A stretch of 64,000 nt of DNA from Halomonas ramblicola (GTDB lineage Bacteria; Pseudomonadota; Gammaproteobacteria; Pseudomonadales; Halomonadaceae): contig NZ_JAUFPL010000034.1 in NCBI RefSeq assembly GCF_030409215.1, forward strand, positions 189,724-253,723, read 5' to 3'. Position numbers and translations under genes: made by a program. The notes beneath the pieces are model-generated. The model was not told the origin of the DNA, searched no databases, and was given only the letters and a program-made list of their open reading frames with translations. Each line of letters begins with the position of its first letter. Position 1 is the first letter of the stretch. Shown here piece after piece: positions 38,312-47,466 of this stretch.

Positions 38312-40156
38312 TCAGCGGTGCAGTTCGGTGATCAGCGCCATCAGGCGCTGCTTCTCCTCCCGCGACAGCCGCTCCCCCGCCTTCTCCCTGGCCAGCAACG
38401 CCTCGATCTCCTCCTGGGGCGACCGCCGCCGCCGATGCCGACGGAAGTGCCCGACCAGGCCGTCCAATTCGGCACCGCGCGCCGCCCGGGGGATCAACAA
38501 CTCGCGCCTGGCCAGCGCCGCCAGCCGCTCGCCCTCCGGACTGCCGTGGAAGTGCGCCAGCAGCACCTGGGGGCTGCGATAGCGCCCGGCCCGCAGCAGG
38601 CGAATCACCTCGCGGCACAAGCGCCCGTCGGGCTCCTCCTCGGGGCACCAGTCGTCCTCCTCCGGCAGCCTCGCCACCAGCTCCGGCTCGTGGACCAGCA
38701 ACTGCAGGGCCCGCGCCACCAGGCTCAGCGAACCGCCGGTGCGCCCCGGCGGCGCGGCACTCTCGCCCAGTGGCGGGGCCGTCTCCGGCATGCCGCCGGC
38801 ATCCGGGGCCGACGCACCGGGCCCGGTCGTCGCCTCCTGGGCGGCGGGCTCGGCCCGCGCCAGCAGGGCGGCGAAGCTCGAGGGCTCGACGCCGGTACGC
38901 CGTGACAGCTCGGTGAGCATCAGCGACTTGAGCACCCCCTCCGGCAGCTTCGCCAGCGCCGCCAGCACCTGGCTGGCGTAGCGCTCGCGGTCCTCGATGC
39001 GAGCCAGGTCGCGCCCCGCCGCCGCCTGGTCGAAGAGGAACTCCGACAGGGGGCTGGCGCAGGTGATGCGGTCCTGGAAGGCCTCGGGGCCCTCGCGACG
39101 CACCAGGGTGTCCGGATCCTCCCCCTCGGGCAGGAACAGGAAGCGCGCCTGGCGGCCGTCGATCATCAGCGGCAGCACCGTCTCCAGCGCCCGCGCCGCG
39201 GCCTGTCGGCCGGCACGGTCACCATCGAAGCAGAACACCACCTCGCCCACCAGGCGGAACAGCCGCGACAGGTGCTCCTCGCTGGTCGAGGTACCCAGGG
39301 TGGCCACGGCGTTGCGGATGCCGAACTGGGCCAGGGCCACCACGTCCATGTAGCCCTCGACGATCACCACCCGCTCCAGGCGGTGGTCGGCCTGGCGAGC
39401 CTCATAGAGCCCGTAGAGCTCGCGCCCCTTGTGGAACACCGGGGTCTCCGGCGAGTTGAGGTACTTGGGCTTGGCGTCGCCCAGCACCCGGCCGCCGAAG
39501 CCGATGGTGCGCCCCTTGATGTCGCGGATCGGGAACATCACCCGGTCGCGGAAGCGATCATAGGTGCGCCCGCTCTCCTCGCGGTGCACCAGCAGGCCGT
39601 ACTCCACCTGCACCGCCTCGGCGATGCCACGCTCCGAGAGGTGGCGCTTGAGCCCCTCCCAGCCGTCCGGGGCGTAGCCGATGCCGAAGGTCTCGATCAC
39701 CTCCGGCGCCAGGCCGCGCCCCTCCAGGTAGGCGCGGGCGCCCTGCGCCTCCGGCATCTTCAGCCGCTCGCGGAAGAAGGACGCCGAGAGCTCCAGCAGG
39801 TTGACGCCCTCCTTGCGCTTGCGCTCCCGGGCCTGGGCGCGGGGGTCGTCGGCGCCCTCGCGGGGCACCTCCAGGCCGAGCCGCCCGGCCAGCTGCTCTA
39901 CCGCCTCGGGGAAGCGCAGCTTGTCGTACTCCATCAGGAAGCGCAGGGCGTTGCCGTGGGCGCCACAGCCGAAGCAGTGGTAGAACTGCTTGTCGGCGCT
40001 GACGGTGAACGATGGCGTCTTCTCCTGGTGGAAGGGACACAGGCCCGAGTAGTTGCGCCCGGCTTTCTTCAGCTTGACCCGTTCGCCCACCACCTCGACC
40101 ACGTCGACGCGGGCGAGCAGGTCATCGATGAAGCGCTGGGGGATCTGTCCGGCCAT
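38312..40156 (-). CDS. dnaG: DNA primase
   Basis: 614 residues, makes RNA primers at the replication fork. N-terminal zinc-binding part (CPFHQEKTPSFTVS and CFGCGAHG), the RNA polymerase core with TOPRIM (VIVEGYMDVVALAQFGI and FCFDGDRAGRQAA), and a C-terminal helicase-binding domain preceded by a Pro/Gly/Ala-rich linker near 435-475. Between rpsU and rpoD as in other gammaproteobacteria. Confidence 0.98.
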   Translation of the reverse strand: MAGQIPQRFIDDLLARVDVVEVVGERVKLKKAGRNYSGLCPFHQEKTPSFTVSADKQFYHCFGCGAHGNALRFLMEYDKLRFPEAVEQLAGRLGLEVPREGADDPRAQARERKRKEGVNLLELSASFFRERLKMPEAQGARAYLEGRGLAPEVIETFGIGYAPDGWEGLKRHLSERGIAEAVQVEYGLLVHREESGRTYDRFRDRVMFPIRDIKGRTIGFGGRVLGDAKPKYLNSPETPVFHKGRELYGLYEARQADHRLERVVIVEGYMDVVALAQFGIRNAVATLGTSTSEEHLSRLFRLVGEVVFCFDGDRAGRQAAARALETVLPLMIDGRQARFLFLPEGEDPDTLVRREGPEAFQDRITCASPLSEFLFDQAAAGRDLARIEDRERYASQVLAALAKLPEGVLKSLMLTELSRRTGVEPSSFAALLARAEPAAQEATTGPGASAPDAGGMPETAPPLGESAAPPGRTGGSLSLVARALQLLVHEPELVARLPEEDDWCPEEEPDGRLCREVIRLLRAGRYRSPQVLLAHFHGSPEGERLAALARRELLIPRAARGAELDGLVGHFRRHRRRRSPQEEIEALLAREKAGERLSREEKQRLMALITELHR

Positions 40157-40228
40157 GCTGCTGGACCACCTTCACGAGTCGCGATGCGATCGCCATGGGC
40201 CGCCGGCATCGAGACGCCGACACCCCGG

Positions 40229-40262
40229 AAAAAACAAGCGGCCACCGGATGGCGGCCGCTTG
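40229..40262 (-). terminator. rpsU-dnaG intercistronic terminator
   Basis: On the minus strand CAAGCGGCC pairs with GGCCGCTTG, followed by six T. A strong rho-independent signal between rpsU and dnaG, where partial termination is known in E. coli; it would lower dnaG and rpoD expression relative to rpsU. Confidence 0.88.
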
Positions 40263-40314
40263 GCGTCCTCCTGAGACAGCCCGGGCCCGGGGCCCCGACC
40301 GTCTCCAGTACGGA

Positions 40315-40530
40315 TCAATAGAGCCGTTCGAAGCGCTTGCGCTCACGCTGGAGCTTCTTGGCGTGACGCTTGACGGCGGCTGCCGCCTTGCGCTTGCGCT
40401 CCGCAGTCGGCTTCTCGTAGTGCTCGCGACGACGCACTTCGGAGAGGACACCGGCTTTTTCGCAGGAACGCTTGAAGCGACGCAGCGCGACGTCAAACGG
40501 CTCGTTATCACGTACTTTGACAGAAGGCAT
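40315..40530 (-). CDS. rpsU: 30S ribosomal protein S21
   Basis: 71 residues, very basic. Family sequence throughout: [37 protein letters not shown], then Lys/Arg-rich to RFERLY. Needed for initiation by the 30S subunit. First gene of the macromolecular synthesis unit. Confidence 0.98.
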   Translation of the reverse strand: MPSVKVRDNEPFDVALRRFKRSCEKAGVLSEVRRREHYEKPTAERKRKAAAAVKRHAKKLQRERKRFERLY

Positions 40531-40700
40531 TAAGCACTCACCTACCTTAGGTAACTAGAGTTCGGTTAGTACGCACACCCCTGCGGGTGGCAGCTGACGC
40601 GACGACGCCACATCTCCCGTTCTCGGCTGGCGAGCGGAGACATGGACGGATCACGGGAAATCGCCACCTGGGTGCACGACCCAGTCTTGCAGCGCACCAT

Positions 40701-40729
40701 ATTCTAGTCGCGCACCCCGGCCTTTGCAA
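40701..40729 (-). promoter_or_regulatory. Sigma-70 promoter of rpsU
   Basis: On the minus strand TTGCAA (-35), 17 bases, TAGAAT (-10). Spacing is optimal; the leader would be about 165 nt. Confidence 0.55.
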
Positions 40730-40764
40730 ATGCTTTCCCCCAAGGCAATCGCAGTCGCCCACAA

Positions 40765-40787
40765 GCGAGGGACGCCGGGGACAAGCC
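40765..40787 (+). repeat. Partial copy of a dispersed palindromic repeat
   Basis: A 23-bp match, one mismatch (GCGAGGGACGCC then GGGGACAAGCC), to the left end of the repeat at 53566. Confidence 0.7.
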
Positions 40788-40869
40788 ACCACAACAGTCT
40801 CGAGCGATGGCAGGCCAGGCCCCAAGACGCGTAGAATACCGGGCTGTTCCGTATAACCGAGCCGATACC

Positions 40870-41907
40870 ATGCGCGTACTGGGCATCGAGACCTCCTGCG
40901 ACGAGACCGGCGTCGCCCTCTTCGACACCGAACGCGGCCTGCTGGCCGACGCCCTCTACAGCCAGGTGGCCATGCACGCCGAATACGGCGGCGTGGTGCC
41001 GGAGCTGGCCTCCCGCGACCATACCCGCCGCCTGCTGCCGCTGATCCAGCAGGTGCTCGACGAGGCCGGCCTGGGCCGCGGCGAGCTGGACGCCATCGCC
41101 TATACCGCCGGCCCCGGCCTGGTGGGCGCCCTGATGGTGGGCGCCGCCACCGCCCACGGCATGGCCCGGGCGCTGGGGATCCCGGTGCTGGGCGTGCACC
41201 ACATGGAGGGACACCTGCTGGCTCCCATGCTGGAGGAGGACCGGCCCGAGTTCCCCTTCGTGGCGCTGCTGGTCTCCGGCGGCCATACCCAACTGGTCGA
41301 GGTGCGCGGGCTCGGGCGCTACACCCTGCTCGGCGAATCGGTGGACGACGCCGCCGGCGAGGCCTTCGACAAGGCGGCCAAGATGCTCGGGCTCGACTAC
41401 CCCGGCGGCCCCCATGTCGCCCGACTGGCCGAGGCCGGCGACCCCGGGCGCCTGCGCTTCCCGCGGCCGATGACCGACCGCCCGGGGCTGGCCTTCAGCT
41501 TCTCGGGCCTCAAGACCCATACCCTGACCACATTGCGCGCCTTCGAGGCCGAGGGAACCCTGGACGACCCGGCCCGCGCCGACGTGGCCCGGGCCTTCGA
41601 GGAGGCGGTGGTGGATACCCTGGTGATCAAGTGCCGCCGCGCCCTGGACCAGACCGGCCTCAAGCGACTGGTGGTGGCCGGCGGCGTCAGCGCCAACCTG
41701 CGCCTGCGCAGCCGACTGGAGCGCGAGTGCGCCAAGCGCAACGCCCGGGCCTACTACCCGCGCGGACGCTTCTGCACCGACAACGGCGCCATGATCGCCT
41801 ATGTGGGCGCCCAACGCCTGCAGGCCGGCGAACGCGACGAGCCCGGCATGATGCAGGCGGTACCGCGCTGGCCCATGGATACCCTGGAGGCGCCCAGCAG
41901 CGACTGA
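40870..41907 (+). CDS. tsaD: tRNA N6-adenosine threonylcarbamoyltransferase TsaD
   Basis: 345 residues, ASKHA-fold enzyme that transfers threonylcarbamoyl to A37 of ANN-decoding tRNAs. Motifs: [15 protein letters not shown], the metal site [18 protein letters not shown] and [10 protein letters not shown]. Start at the ATG before RVLGIETS. Odd: the last residues ([10 protein letters not shown]) differ from those of a duplicated tail 133 bp downstream, which ends MDTLREP. Confidence 0.98.
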   Translation: MRVLGIETSCDETGVALFDTERGLLADALYSQVAMHAEYGGVVPELASRDHTRRLLPLIQQVLDEAGLGRGELDAIAYTAGPGLVGALMVGAATAHGMARALGIPVLGVHHMEGHLLAPMLEEDRPEFPFVALLVSGGHTQLVEVRGLGRYTLLGESVDDAAGEAFDKAAKMLGLDYPGGPHVARLAEAGDPGRLRFPRPMTDRPGLAFSFSGLKTHTLTTLRAFEAEGTLDDPARADVARAFEEAVVDTLVIKCRRALDQTGLKRLVVAGGVSANLRLRSRLERECAKRNARAYYPRGRFCTDNGAMIAYVGAQRLQAGERDEPGMMQAVPRWPMDTLEAPSSD

Positions 41908-41909
41908 AA

Positions 41910-42031
41910 GGCGCCATGCTCGCACTCTTTATGGTCACAGCGCCCAACGCCTGCAGGCCGGCGAACACGACGAGCCCGGCATGATGCAGGCGGTACCGCG
42001 CTGGCCGATGGATACGCTACGCGAGCCGTAA
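41910..42031 (+). pseudogene. Duplicated fragment of the tsaD 3' end
   Basis: From 41940 to about 42017 the sequence repeats 41807-41884 of tsaD with three mismatches; weaker similarity extends back to 41910. In the tsaD frame it reads [18 protein letters not shown], then [11 protein letters not shown] and a TAA stop. It has no start or upstream part, so it is a remnant. Probably one of the two tails arose by recombination with a related allele. Confidence 0.88.
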
Positions 42032-42140
42032 GCTAGAAGAGGGAAGAGGGAAGACAGGATAGGCGTTCTTCTTGCCTCTTCGAGGCGCGTAGCGCCGTTC
42101 TTCCCTCTTCCAGCCGCGAAGCGGCGCTCTTCAAGCTTAC
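42028..42140. repeat. GGAAG-rich palindromic element at the plsY end
   Basis: Nested inverted repeats: GTAAGCT (42028) with AGCTTAC (42134), GGAAGAGGGAAGA (42042) with its complement (42099), and two small stems GGCGCGTAGCGCC and CCGCGAAGCGG. It overlaps the plsY stop codon and is similar in kind to 4761-4819. Confidence 0.75.
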
Positions 42141-42724
42141 AGGGGCGGCTCGTCGCCGCTACCCAGGCGGCGGATATTGAGCGCGTGTCGCCCCAGCACC
42201 AGCAGGGTGAAGGCGATCACCACCACCACGTAGTCCGGCGCCAGCCACAGGCTGGCCAGCGGCGCCATGGCGGCGCTGGCCAGGGAGGCCACGGCGGCGG
42301 TGCGCACCCGCCAGGCGAGCAGCGCCCAGAGCGCCGCACACACCAGCGCCACCCCCGGGATCAGCACCAGCATCACGCCAAAGGCACTGGCCACCGCCTT
42401 GCCGCCGCGGAAGCGGTGCCACACCGGGTAGCTGTGGCCCAGCAGCACCCCGAGGCCCACCAGGCCCTGGGCCCAGGGCGGCAACCCCAGCAGGATCGCC
42501 AATACCAGCACCGGCACGCCCTTGGCGGCATCCACCAGCAGGGTCGCCAGGGCCAGCCGAACGCCGTACAGGCGCAGCACGTTGGAGAAGCCGGGATTGC
42601 AGGAGCCGGCGCGGCGCGGGTCACCCACGCCGGCCAGCCGGCACACGCTCAGCGCCCCCAACCAGCTGCCGCTGAGATAGCCCAGCGCCACCAGCGGCAG
42701 CAACGGATTGAGTGGCGCCTCCAC
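42137..42724 (-). CDS. plsY: Glycerol-3-phosphate acyltransferase PlsY
   Basis: 195 residues, multi-span inner membrane enzyme that acylates glycerol-3-phosphate from acyl phosphate, first step of phospholipid synthesis. Motifs: SCNPGFSNVLR (usually GSGNPGATNVLR; the second Gly is Cys42), GHSYPVWHRFRGGKAVA, and RHALNIRRLGSGDE. Start is a GTG with AGGAGG seven bases upstream; no ATG fits. Confidence 0.93.
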   Translation of the reverse strand: MEAPLNPLLPLVALGYLSGSWLGALSVCRLAGVGDPRRAGSCNPGFSNVLRLYGVRLALATLLVDAAKGVPVLVLAILLGLPPWAQGLVGLGVLLGHSYPVWHRFRGGKAVASAFGVMLVLIPGVALVCAALWALLAWRVRTAAVASLASAAMAPLASLWLAPDYVVVVIAFTLLVLGRHALNIRRLGSGDEPPL

Positions 42725-42895
42725 GGCCGGCCCTCCTGTGACGGGAATTCGCCCATTCTGACAGCCCCGCCCCGGGGTGCCCAGCCGCCGAGGTGTTCGC
42801 CGGCTCGAGGCTCGCGTACAATCGCCGCCACGCCAGCCCGGTCCGAGAGATCCCCGGGCCCCCACCCGCCCATGCACACGCCCGGAAGCCTCGCC

Positions 42896-43261
42896 ATGGA
42901 CCTAGTGCTGATCGAGTCCCTCGGCGTCGACACCGTCATCGGGGTCTACGACTGGGAACGCACCATCACCCAGCGCCTGGTGCTCGACCTGGAGCTGGCT
43001 ACCGACATCCGCCCGGCGGCGGCCGACGACGACATCGCCCAGACCCTGGACTACGCCGCCATCAGCAAGCGCGTCAAGGCCTTCGCCGCCGACCATGACT
43101 TCGCCCTGGTGGAGACCTTCGCCGAACGACTGGCCGCCATGCTGCGTGAGGAGTTCTCGATTCCCTGGCTGCGACTCAGCGTGCGCAAGCCCGGTGCCGT
43201 GCCCACCGCGGGCGCGGTGGGGGTGCGCATCGAACGCGGCACGCGCCCGGAGGAGGCCTGA
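42896..43261 (+). CDS. folB: Dihydroneopterin aldolase
   Basis: 121 residues, folate pathway. Family motifs: ESLGVDTVIGVYDWER, LDYAAISKRVKAF, and the catalytic-site region LVETFAERLA. An ATG eight codons upstream is possible but less family-like. Its stop shares one base with the folK start (TGATG), so the two are coupled. Confidence 0.95.
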   Translation: MDLVLIESLGVDTVIGVYDWERTITQRLVLDLELATDIRPAAADDDIAQTLDYAAISKRVKAFAADHDFALVETFAERLAAMLREEFSIPWLRLSVRKPGAVPTAGAVGVRIERGTRPEEA

Positions 43262-43779
43262 TGGTGAGGGTCACGGTGAGCATCGGCAGCAACATCGAGC
43301 GGGAGCGCCATGTCCGTGCCTGCCTGGACGCCCTGGCCGAGACCTTCGGCGCGCCGGCCGTCTCGCGGGTGTTCGAGAGCGAGCCGGTGGGCTTCGAGGA
43401 CGGCCGCAACTTCTACAACCTGGTGGCGGTCTTCGACAGCGACTGGGGCGTGGGGGAGCTGCAGGCCTGGTGCAAGCGCCTGGAGCTGGCCAACGGTCGG
43501 CGCAAGGACAGTCCCAAGTTCAGCCCGCGCACCCTGGACATCGACCTGCTCACCGTGGGCGGGCTGACCGGCGAGCATGACGGCGTCGCCCTGCCCCGCG
43601 ACGAGATCCGCCACCACGCCTTCGTGCTCAAGCCCCTGGCCGAGCTGCTGCCCGAGGCGCGCCATCCGCTCACCGGCGAGACCTATGCGGCCCTATGGAG
43701 CGCCTTCGATCCGGGCGGCCAACGCCTCTGGGCGGTGGACTTCCACTGGGCCGGGCGGCGGATCTCCCGCCCCGACTAG
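43261..43779 (+). CDS. folK: 2-amino-4-hydroxy-6-hydroxymethyldihydropteridine diphosphokinase
   Basis: 172 residues, HPPK. Transfers pyrophosphate to the pterin in folate synthesis. Motifs: [23 protein letters not shown], and the metal-binding RTLDIDLL. Coupled to folB. Its TAG stop interlocks with that of the convergent cca gene in the shared tetranucleotide CTAG. Confidence 0.93.
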   Translation: MVRVTVSIGSNIERERHVRACLDALAETFGAPAVSRVFESEPVGFEDGRNFYNLVAVFDSDWGVGELQAWCKRLELANGRRKDSPKFSPRTLDIDLLTVGGLTGEHDGVALPRDEIRHHAFVLKPLAELLPEARHPLTGETYAALWSAFDPGGQRLWAVDFHWAGRRISRPD

Positions 43780-44918
43780 CCCAGGGCGGCGTCGATCGCC
43801 TCGCGCCGCCGGCGTGCCAGCTCCGCGCCCAGCGCACGCCCCTGGAAGCCCTCCTCCACCAGCTGTGCCGGCAATACCTGGCCGGCCAGCCGCCAGGCCA
43901 GGGCCAGGTCCCCGGCCAGCGCCGGGGCATCCAGGCTCACCAGGCTGAGCAGCGGCGCGACCCGCTCGCTGCGCCGCCAGGCGTCGACGGCATCCAGCCA
44001 GGCCAGGATCCGCGCGCCGTCCGGCGTCTCCACCTCGGCATCCCGGCACAGTCCGCGGGTGGCCGCTACCTGGCGGGCCAGGTCGGGGTAGGCCCTGGGC
44101 TGGCGCAGCCGCTCGGCCAGGGCCGCCCGCGCCGCCTCGTCCAGGTGCTCCACCAGCCGCGCCCAGCGCCAGCGGGCCGTCGCCTCATCCTCGACCTCCT
44201 CGGGCAGGCAGTGCAAGTGCCCCAGCGCCTCGTCCAGGCCCTCGGGATCGGCGCTGAGCTCCGGCATCAGCACCGCCAGGGCGCCGCAGGCATCCAGGGT
44301 CTGGAAGTAGACTTCCGGCCAGGGCTCGCCCAGGGCCTTCTCGGTCTCCGCCCAGACTCGTTCGGCCACCAGGTGGGCGAGCTCGCCGCTGTCGACCAGC
44401 TCGGCCATCAGTGCCCGGGTCTCCTCGGCGATGGTGAAGCCGAGCCCCGCGTAGCGGGCCAGGAAGCGCGCGGTACGCAACACCCGCAGCGGGTCCTCAA
44501 CGAAGGCCGGCGAGACATGGCGCAGCAGCCGCGACTCGAGGTCGGCCAGGCCGCCATGCGGGTCGACCAGCTCGCCCTCCGGGGTCTCGGCCATGGCGTT
44601 GATGGTCAGGTCGCGACGCGCCAGGTCCTCCTCCAGGGTCACTTCGGGGCTGGCGTGGACCACGAAGCCGGTGTAGCCGTGCCCGGCCTTGCGCTCGGTG
44701 CGTGCCAGGGCGTACTCCTCGTGGGTCTCGGGGTGCAGGAACACCGGGAAGTCGCGACCCACCGGCCGGAAGCCGCGGCGGCGCATCTCCTCGGGCGTGC
44801 TGCCGACCACCACCCAGTCGCGGTCGTAGACCGGCCAGCCGAGCCGGGCGTCGCGCACCGCGCCGCCCACCCGGTAGACCGCCAGGCCCGCGACGGTGGG
44901 GTCCTCGGGCGCGGACAC
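43776..44918 (-). CDS. cca: CCA-adding tRNA nucleotidyltransferase
   Basis: 380 residues, class II nucleotidyltransferase that builds or repairs the tRNA CCA end. Motifs: [13 protein letters not shown], the catalytic YDRDWVVVG with two Asp, [10 protein letters not shown], and [17 protein letters not shown]. The GTG at 44918 is chosen, with GGAGG upstream and just after the glpE stop; an ATG at 44957 inside glpE is an alternative. Confidence 0.95.
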   Translation of the reverse strand: MSAPEDPTVAGLAVYRVGGAVRDARLGWPVYDRDWVVVGSTPEEMRRRGFRPVGRDFPVFLHPETHEEYALARTERKAGHGYTGFVVHASPEVTLEEDLARRDLTINAMAETPEGELVDPHGGLADLESRLLRHVSPAFVEDPLRVLRTARFLARYAGLGFTIAEETRALMAELVDSGELAHLVAERVWAETEKALGEPWPEVYFQTLDACGALAVLMPELSADPEGLDEALGHLHCLPEEVEDEATARWRWARLVEHLDEAARAALAERLRQPRAYPDLARQVAATRGLCRDAEVETPDGARILAWLDAVDAWRRSERVAPLLSLVSLDAPALAGDLALAWRLAGQVLPAQLVEEGFQGRALGAELARRRREAIDAALG

Positions 44919-44920
44919 GC

Positions 44921-45244
44921 TCAGGCCTCCACCCGGTGCGGATGGCGCAGTTGCCACTCGGTGAAGCCGCCGTCGAGGCTGTAGACCGCGTCGAACCCCT
45001 GGCCCGCCAGCCAGGCGGCGGCCTGCTGGCTGGAGTGGCCGTGGTAGCAGACCACTACCACCGGCCGCTCGCGGGGCGTCGCGTCGATGAAGGGGCCGAC
45101 GCTGTCGTTGTCCAGGCGCCGGCTGCCGGGGATGTGGCCCTGGGCGTAGCTCATGGGGTCGCGGATATCGACCAGCGCCAGCTCGCGCCGCTCGTCGAGC
45201 CAGGCCTGCAGGGTCGGGATGTCCAGGTGCTGGAAGGTCGTCAT
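44921..45244 (-). CDS. glpE: Thiosulfate sulfurtransferase GlpE (rhodanese)
   Basis: 107-residue single-domain rhodanese. Active-site loop [14 protein letters not shown], preceded by [19 protein letters not shown]. Transfers sulfane sulfur in the cytoplasm. Between apaH and cca, probably in the same transcript. Confidence 0.93.
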   Translation of the reverse strand: MTTFQHLDIPTLQAWLDERRELALVDIRDPMSYAQGHIPGSRRLDNDSVGPFIDATPRERPVVVVCYHGHSSQQAAAWLAGQGFDAVYSLDGGFTEWQLRHPHRVEA

Positions 45245-45263
45245 GGGGCTCTCTCGTCGTCGG

Positions 45264-46085
45264 TCAGGGGCGCTGGCGGCTGGGCACGCTGATGCGCTCG
45301 CCGCTGTCGAGGTTCAGGGCGGTGAGGCGGCCGCCCCAGACGCAGCCGGTATCCAGGGCCTGGACGTTGACGCGGCTGCCGGGCGTCTCGCCGCCCAGCG
45401 CCGCCCAGTGGCCGAAGACCAGCCGGGCGTCGTCGGCGCGGGGGTAGCGGAACCAGGGCGCGAAGCCGGGCGGGGCACTGTCCAGCCCCTCCTTGGCGTC
45501 GAAGTCCAGGCAACCCGCGGCGTCGATGAAGCGCATGCGGGTGAAGACGTTGACGATCACCCGCAGGCGGTCGATGCCTTCCAGGTCATCCCGCCAGCAG
45601 GTCGGGCTGTTGCCGTACATGCGCCGGAGGAAGACGCCGGCGTGCTCGCCGCTCAGGCAGGCCTCCAGCTCGGCGGCCAGCCCCTGGGCCTGGTCCAGCG
45701 ACCAGTGGGGCAGCAGCCCGGCATGGGTCATCAGGGTCTCCTCGCCGATGGCCTCGCGTACCAGCAGCGGCCGCGACTGCAGCCAGTCGAGCAGCCGCTC
45801 GCGATCGGGCGCCTCGAGGATCGCCGCCAGGGTATCCTTGCGCCTGGGCTCGGCCCCGCCGCGGGCCACCGCCAGCAGGTGCAGGTCGTGGTTGCCGAGC
45901 ACGCTGACGGCGGCATCGCCCAGCGCCATCGCCTCGCGCAGGCAGGCCAGCGACCCCGGGCCGCGATTGACCAGGTCGCCGGCCAGCCACAGCCGGTCGC
46001 GGCGCGGATCGAAGTCGAGGACCTCGAGCAGGTCGATGAACTCGGCGTGGCAGCCCTGGAGGTCGCCGATGGCGTAGGTGGTCAT
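45264..46085 (-). CDS. apaH: Diadenosine tetraphosphatase ApaH
   Basis: 273 residues, symmetrical Ap4A hydrolase of the calcineurin-like fold: YAIGDLQGCHAEF, LWLAGDLVNRGPGSL, and VLGNHDLHLLAV carry the dinuclear metal ligands. Degrades alarmone Ap4A and NpnN caps. Downstream of apaG as in E. coli. Confidence 0.96.
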   Translation of the reverse strand: MTTYAIGDLQGCHAEFIDLLEVLDFDPRRDRLWLAGDLVNRGPGSLACLREAMALGDAAVSVLGNHDLHLLAVARGGAEPRRKDTLAAILEAPDRERLLDWLQSRPLLVREAIGEETLMTHAGLLPHWSLDQAQGLAAELEACLSGEHAGVFLRRMYGNSPTCWRDDLEGIDRLRVIVNVFTRMRFIDAAGCLDFDAKEGLDSAPPGFAPWFRYPRADDARLVFGHWAALGGETPGSRVNVQALDTGCVWGGRLTALNLDSGERISVPSRQRP

Positions 46086-46116
46086 CCGGTCTCCCTGTGG
46101 GTTGCGATCATCGGTC

Positions 46117-46515
46117 TCAGTGCACCTGGTTGGGGCCGGCCAGGCGGAAGGGGGCGATGGGCACCTCGAAGGGACGCTGGGTGGCGGTATCGATGCAGGT
46201 GTAGTCGCCCTCCATCACCCCCACCGGGCCGTCGAGGATCGCCCGGCTGGTGTAGCGAAAGCGCTGACCGGGGCCGATCACCGGCTGCTGGCCCACCACG
46301 CCCTTGCCGCGCACCTCCTGCACCTTGCCACTGCCCTGGGTGATCTTCCAGTGGCGGGCCATCAACTGGATGCTGTGGCGGGAGGCGTTGTGCACCGTCA
46401 CCGTGTAGCTGAACACGTAGCGCTGCTCGGCAGGCGCGGATTCCTCCTCACGGAAGCTCGGCTCCACCTCGACTCGTACCTCCAGGGCCGGACCCTGCGG
46501 GGACGACTGACTCAT
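46117..46515 (-). CDS. apaG: ApaG protein
   Basis: 132 residues, FN3-like beta fold. Family segments: [49 protein letters not shown], and MEGDYTCID. Exact biochemical role is unsettled. Overlaps rsmA by 4 bp. Confidence 0.96.
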   Translation of the reverse strand: MSQSSPQGPALEVRVEVEPSFREEESAPAEQRYVFSYTVTVHNASRHSIQLMARHWKITQGSGKVQEVRGKGVVGQQPVIGPGQRFRYTSRAILDGPVGVMEGDYTCIDTATQRPFEVPIAPFRLAGPNQVH

Positions 46516-47330
46516 GGACGCACCTCCTCACCGACATCGGACAGGTGGTTGGCGATGCGCACGAACTCCTCCACGCAGAGCGTCTGGGGCCGGCGGCCAG
46601 GGTCGATGCCCAGCGCCTCCAGGGCCTCGCCGCCGATGCGTCCCTTGAGGTTGTTACGCAGGGTCTTGCGGCGCTGGCCGAAGGCCTCGCGCACCAGGCG
46701 CGACAACAGCGCCGCGTCACGGGCCGGATGCGGCGGTGCGGCGTAGGGGGTCAGGCGCACGATGGCGGAATCCACCTTGGGGCGCGGCACGAAGGCCTCC
46801 GGCGGCACCACGAACAGCGACTCCACCCGGCAGCGGTACTGGGCCATCACCGAGAGGCGCCCCCAGTCGGCCCCGCCCGGCTCGGCGGCCAGGCGTTCCA
46901 CCACTTCCCTCTGCAGCATGAAGTGCATGTCGGCGATGGCATCGCCTGCCTCCAGCAGGTGGGCGATCAGCGGTGTGGAGATGTTGTAGGGCAGGTTGCC
47001 CACCACCCGCAGCGGCTCGCCCGCCCCGCGCAAGACACGGAAGTCCACCTTGAGGGCGTCGCCCTCGTGGATCACGAAGTCGGGATGGTTGAAGAACTGC
47101 ACCCGCAGGCCGGGGATCAGGTCGCGGTCGAGCTCGATCACCTCGAGGCGGCCGCCGGCCGCCTCCAGCAGCGGCTCGGTCAGCGCGCCCTGGCCGGGGC
47201 CGATCTCCACCAGGCGCTCGCCGGGGCGCGGGCCGATGGCGCGCACGATGCGCGAGATGATACCCGGATCGCGCAGGAAGTTCTGGCCGAAGCGCTTGCG
47301 GGCCCGGTGGACCGGGGGGCGGGATGCCAT
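46512..47330 (-). CDS. rsmA: 16S rRNA dimethyladenosine transferase RsmA (KsgA)
   Basis: 272 residues, SAM methyltransferase that dimethylates the two adjacent adenines in the 3' helix of 16S rRNA, a late ribosome check. Motifs: [34 protein letters not shown], and NLPYNIST (motif IV). Part of the lptD-surA-pdxA-rsmA-apaG-apaH order; a repeat separates it from pdxA. Confidence 0.97.
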   Translation of the reverse strand: MASRPPVHRARKRFGQNFLRDPGIISRIVRAIGPRPGERLVEIGPGQGALTEPLLEAAGGRLEVIELDRDLIPGLRVQFFNHPDFVIHEGDALKVDFRVLRGAGEPLRVVGNLPYNISTPLIAHLLEAGDAIADMHFMLQREVVERLAAEPGGADWGRLSVMAQYRCRVESLFVVPPEAFVPRPKVDSAIVRLTPYAAPPHPARDAALLSRLVREAFGQRRKTLRNNLKGRIGGEALEALGIDPGRRPQTLCVEEFVRIANHLSDVGEEVRP

Positions 47331-47389
47331 TCAGGGGTGTCCTTATGTCGCTGTGATCTTCTTCTGCATCTTGAATGGGGCTGATCCGG

Positions 47390-47466
47390 CGACAGACCTG
47401 CGCGGAGGCGCTGTAAACCCATCCCTGGAATAGGACCTCCGCTTCGGTCTATCCCCGGCGCCCCTC
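47390..47466 (-). repeat. Dispersed palindromic repeat, short copy (rsmA-pdxA gap)
   Basis: On the minus strand it matches the 53566 copy end to end (GAGGGGCGCCGGGGA, GGAGGTCCTA, CCAGGGATGG, TTTACAGCGCCTCC) but lacks about 20 bases in the middle. Ends GACAGACC/GGTCTATC nearly pair. It touches the pdxA stop codon. Confidence 0.85.

Larger units (their letters stand above)
40531..40869. other. 339-bp divergent region between rpsU and tsaD
   Basis: No gene. Holds the rpsU promoter (40701-40729), a partial copy of the dispersed repeat (40765-40787), and near tsaD a TAGAAT (40832-40837) that may be its -10, with only a weak -35. Confidence 0.6.
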
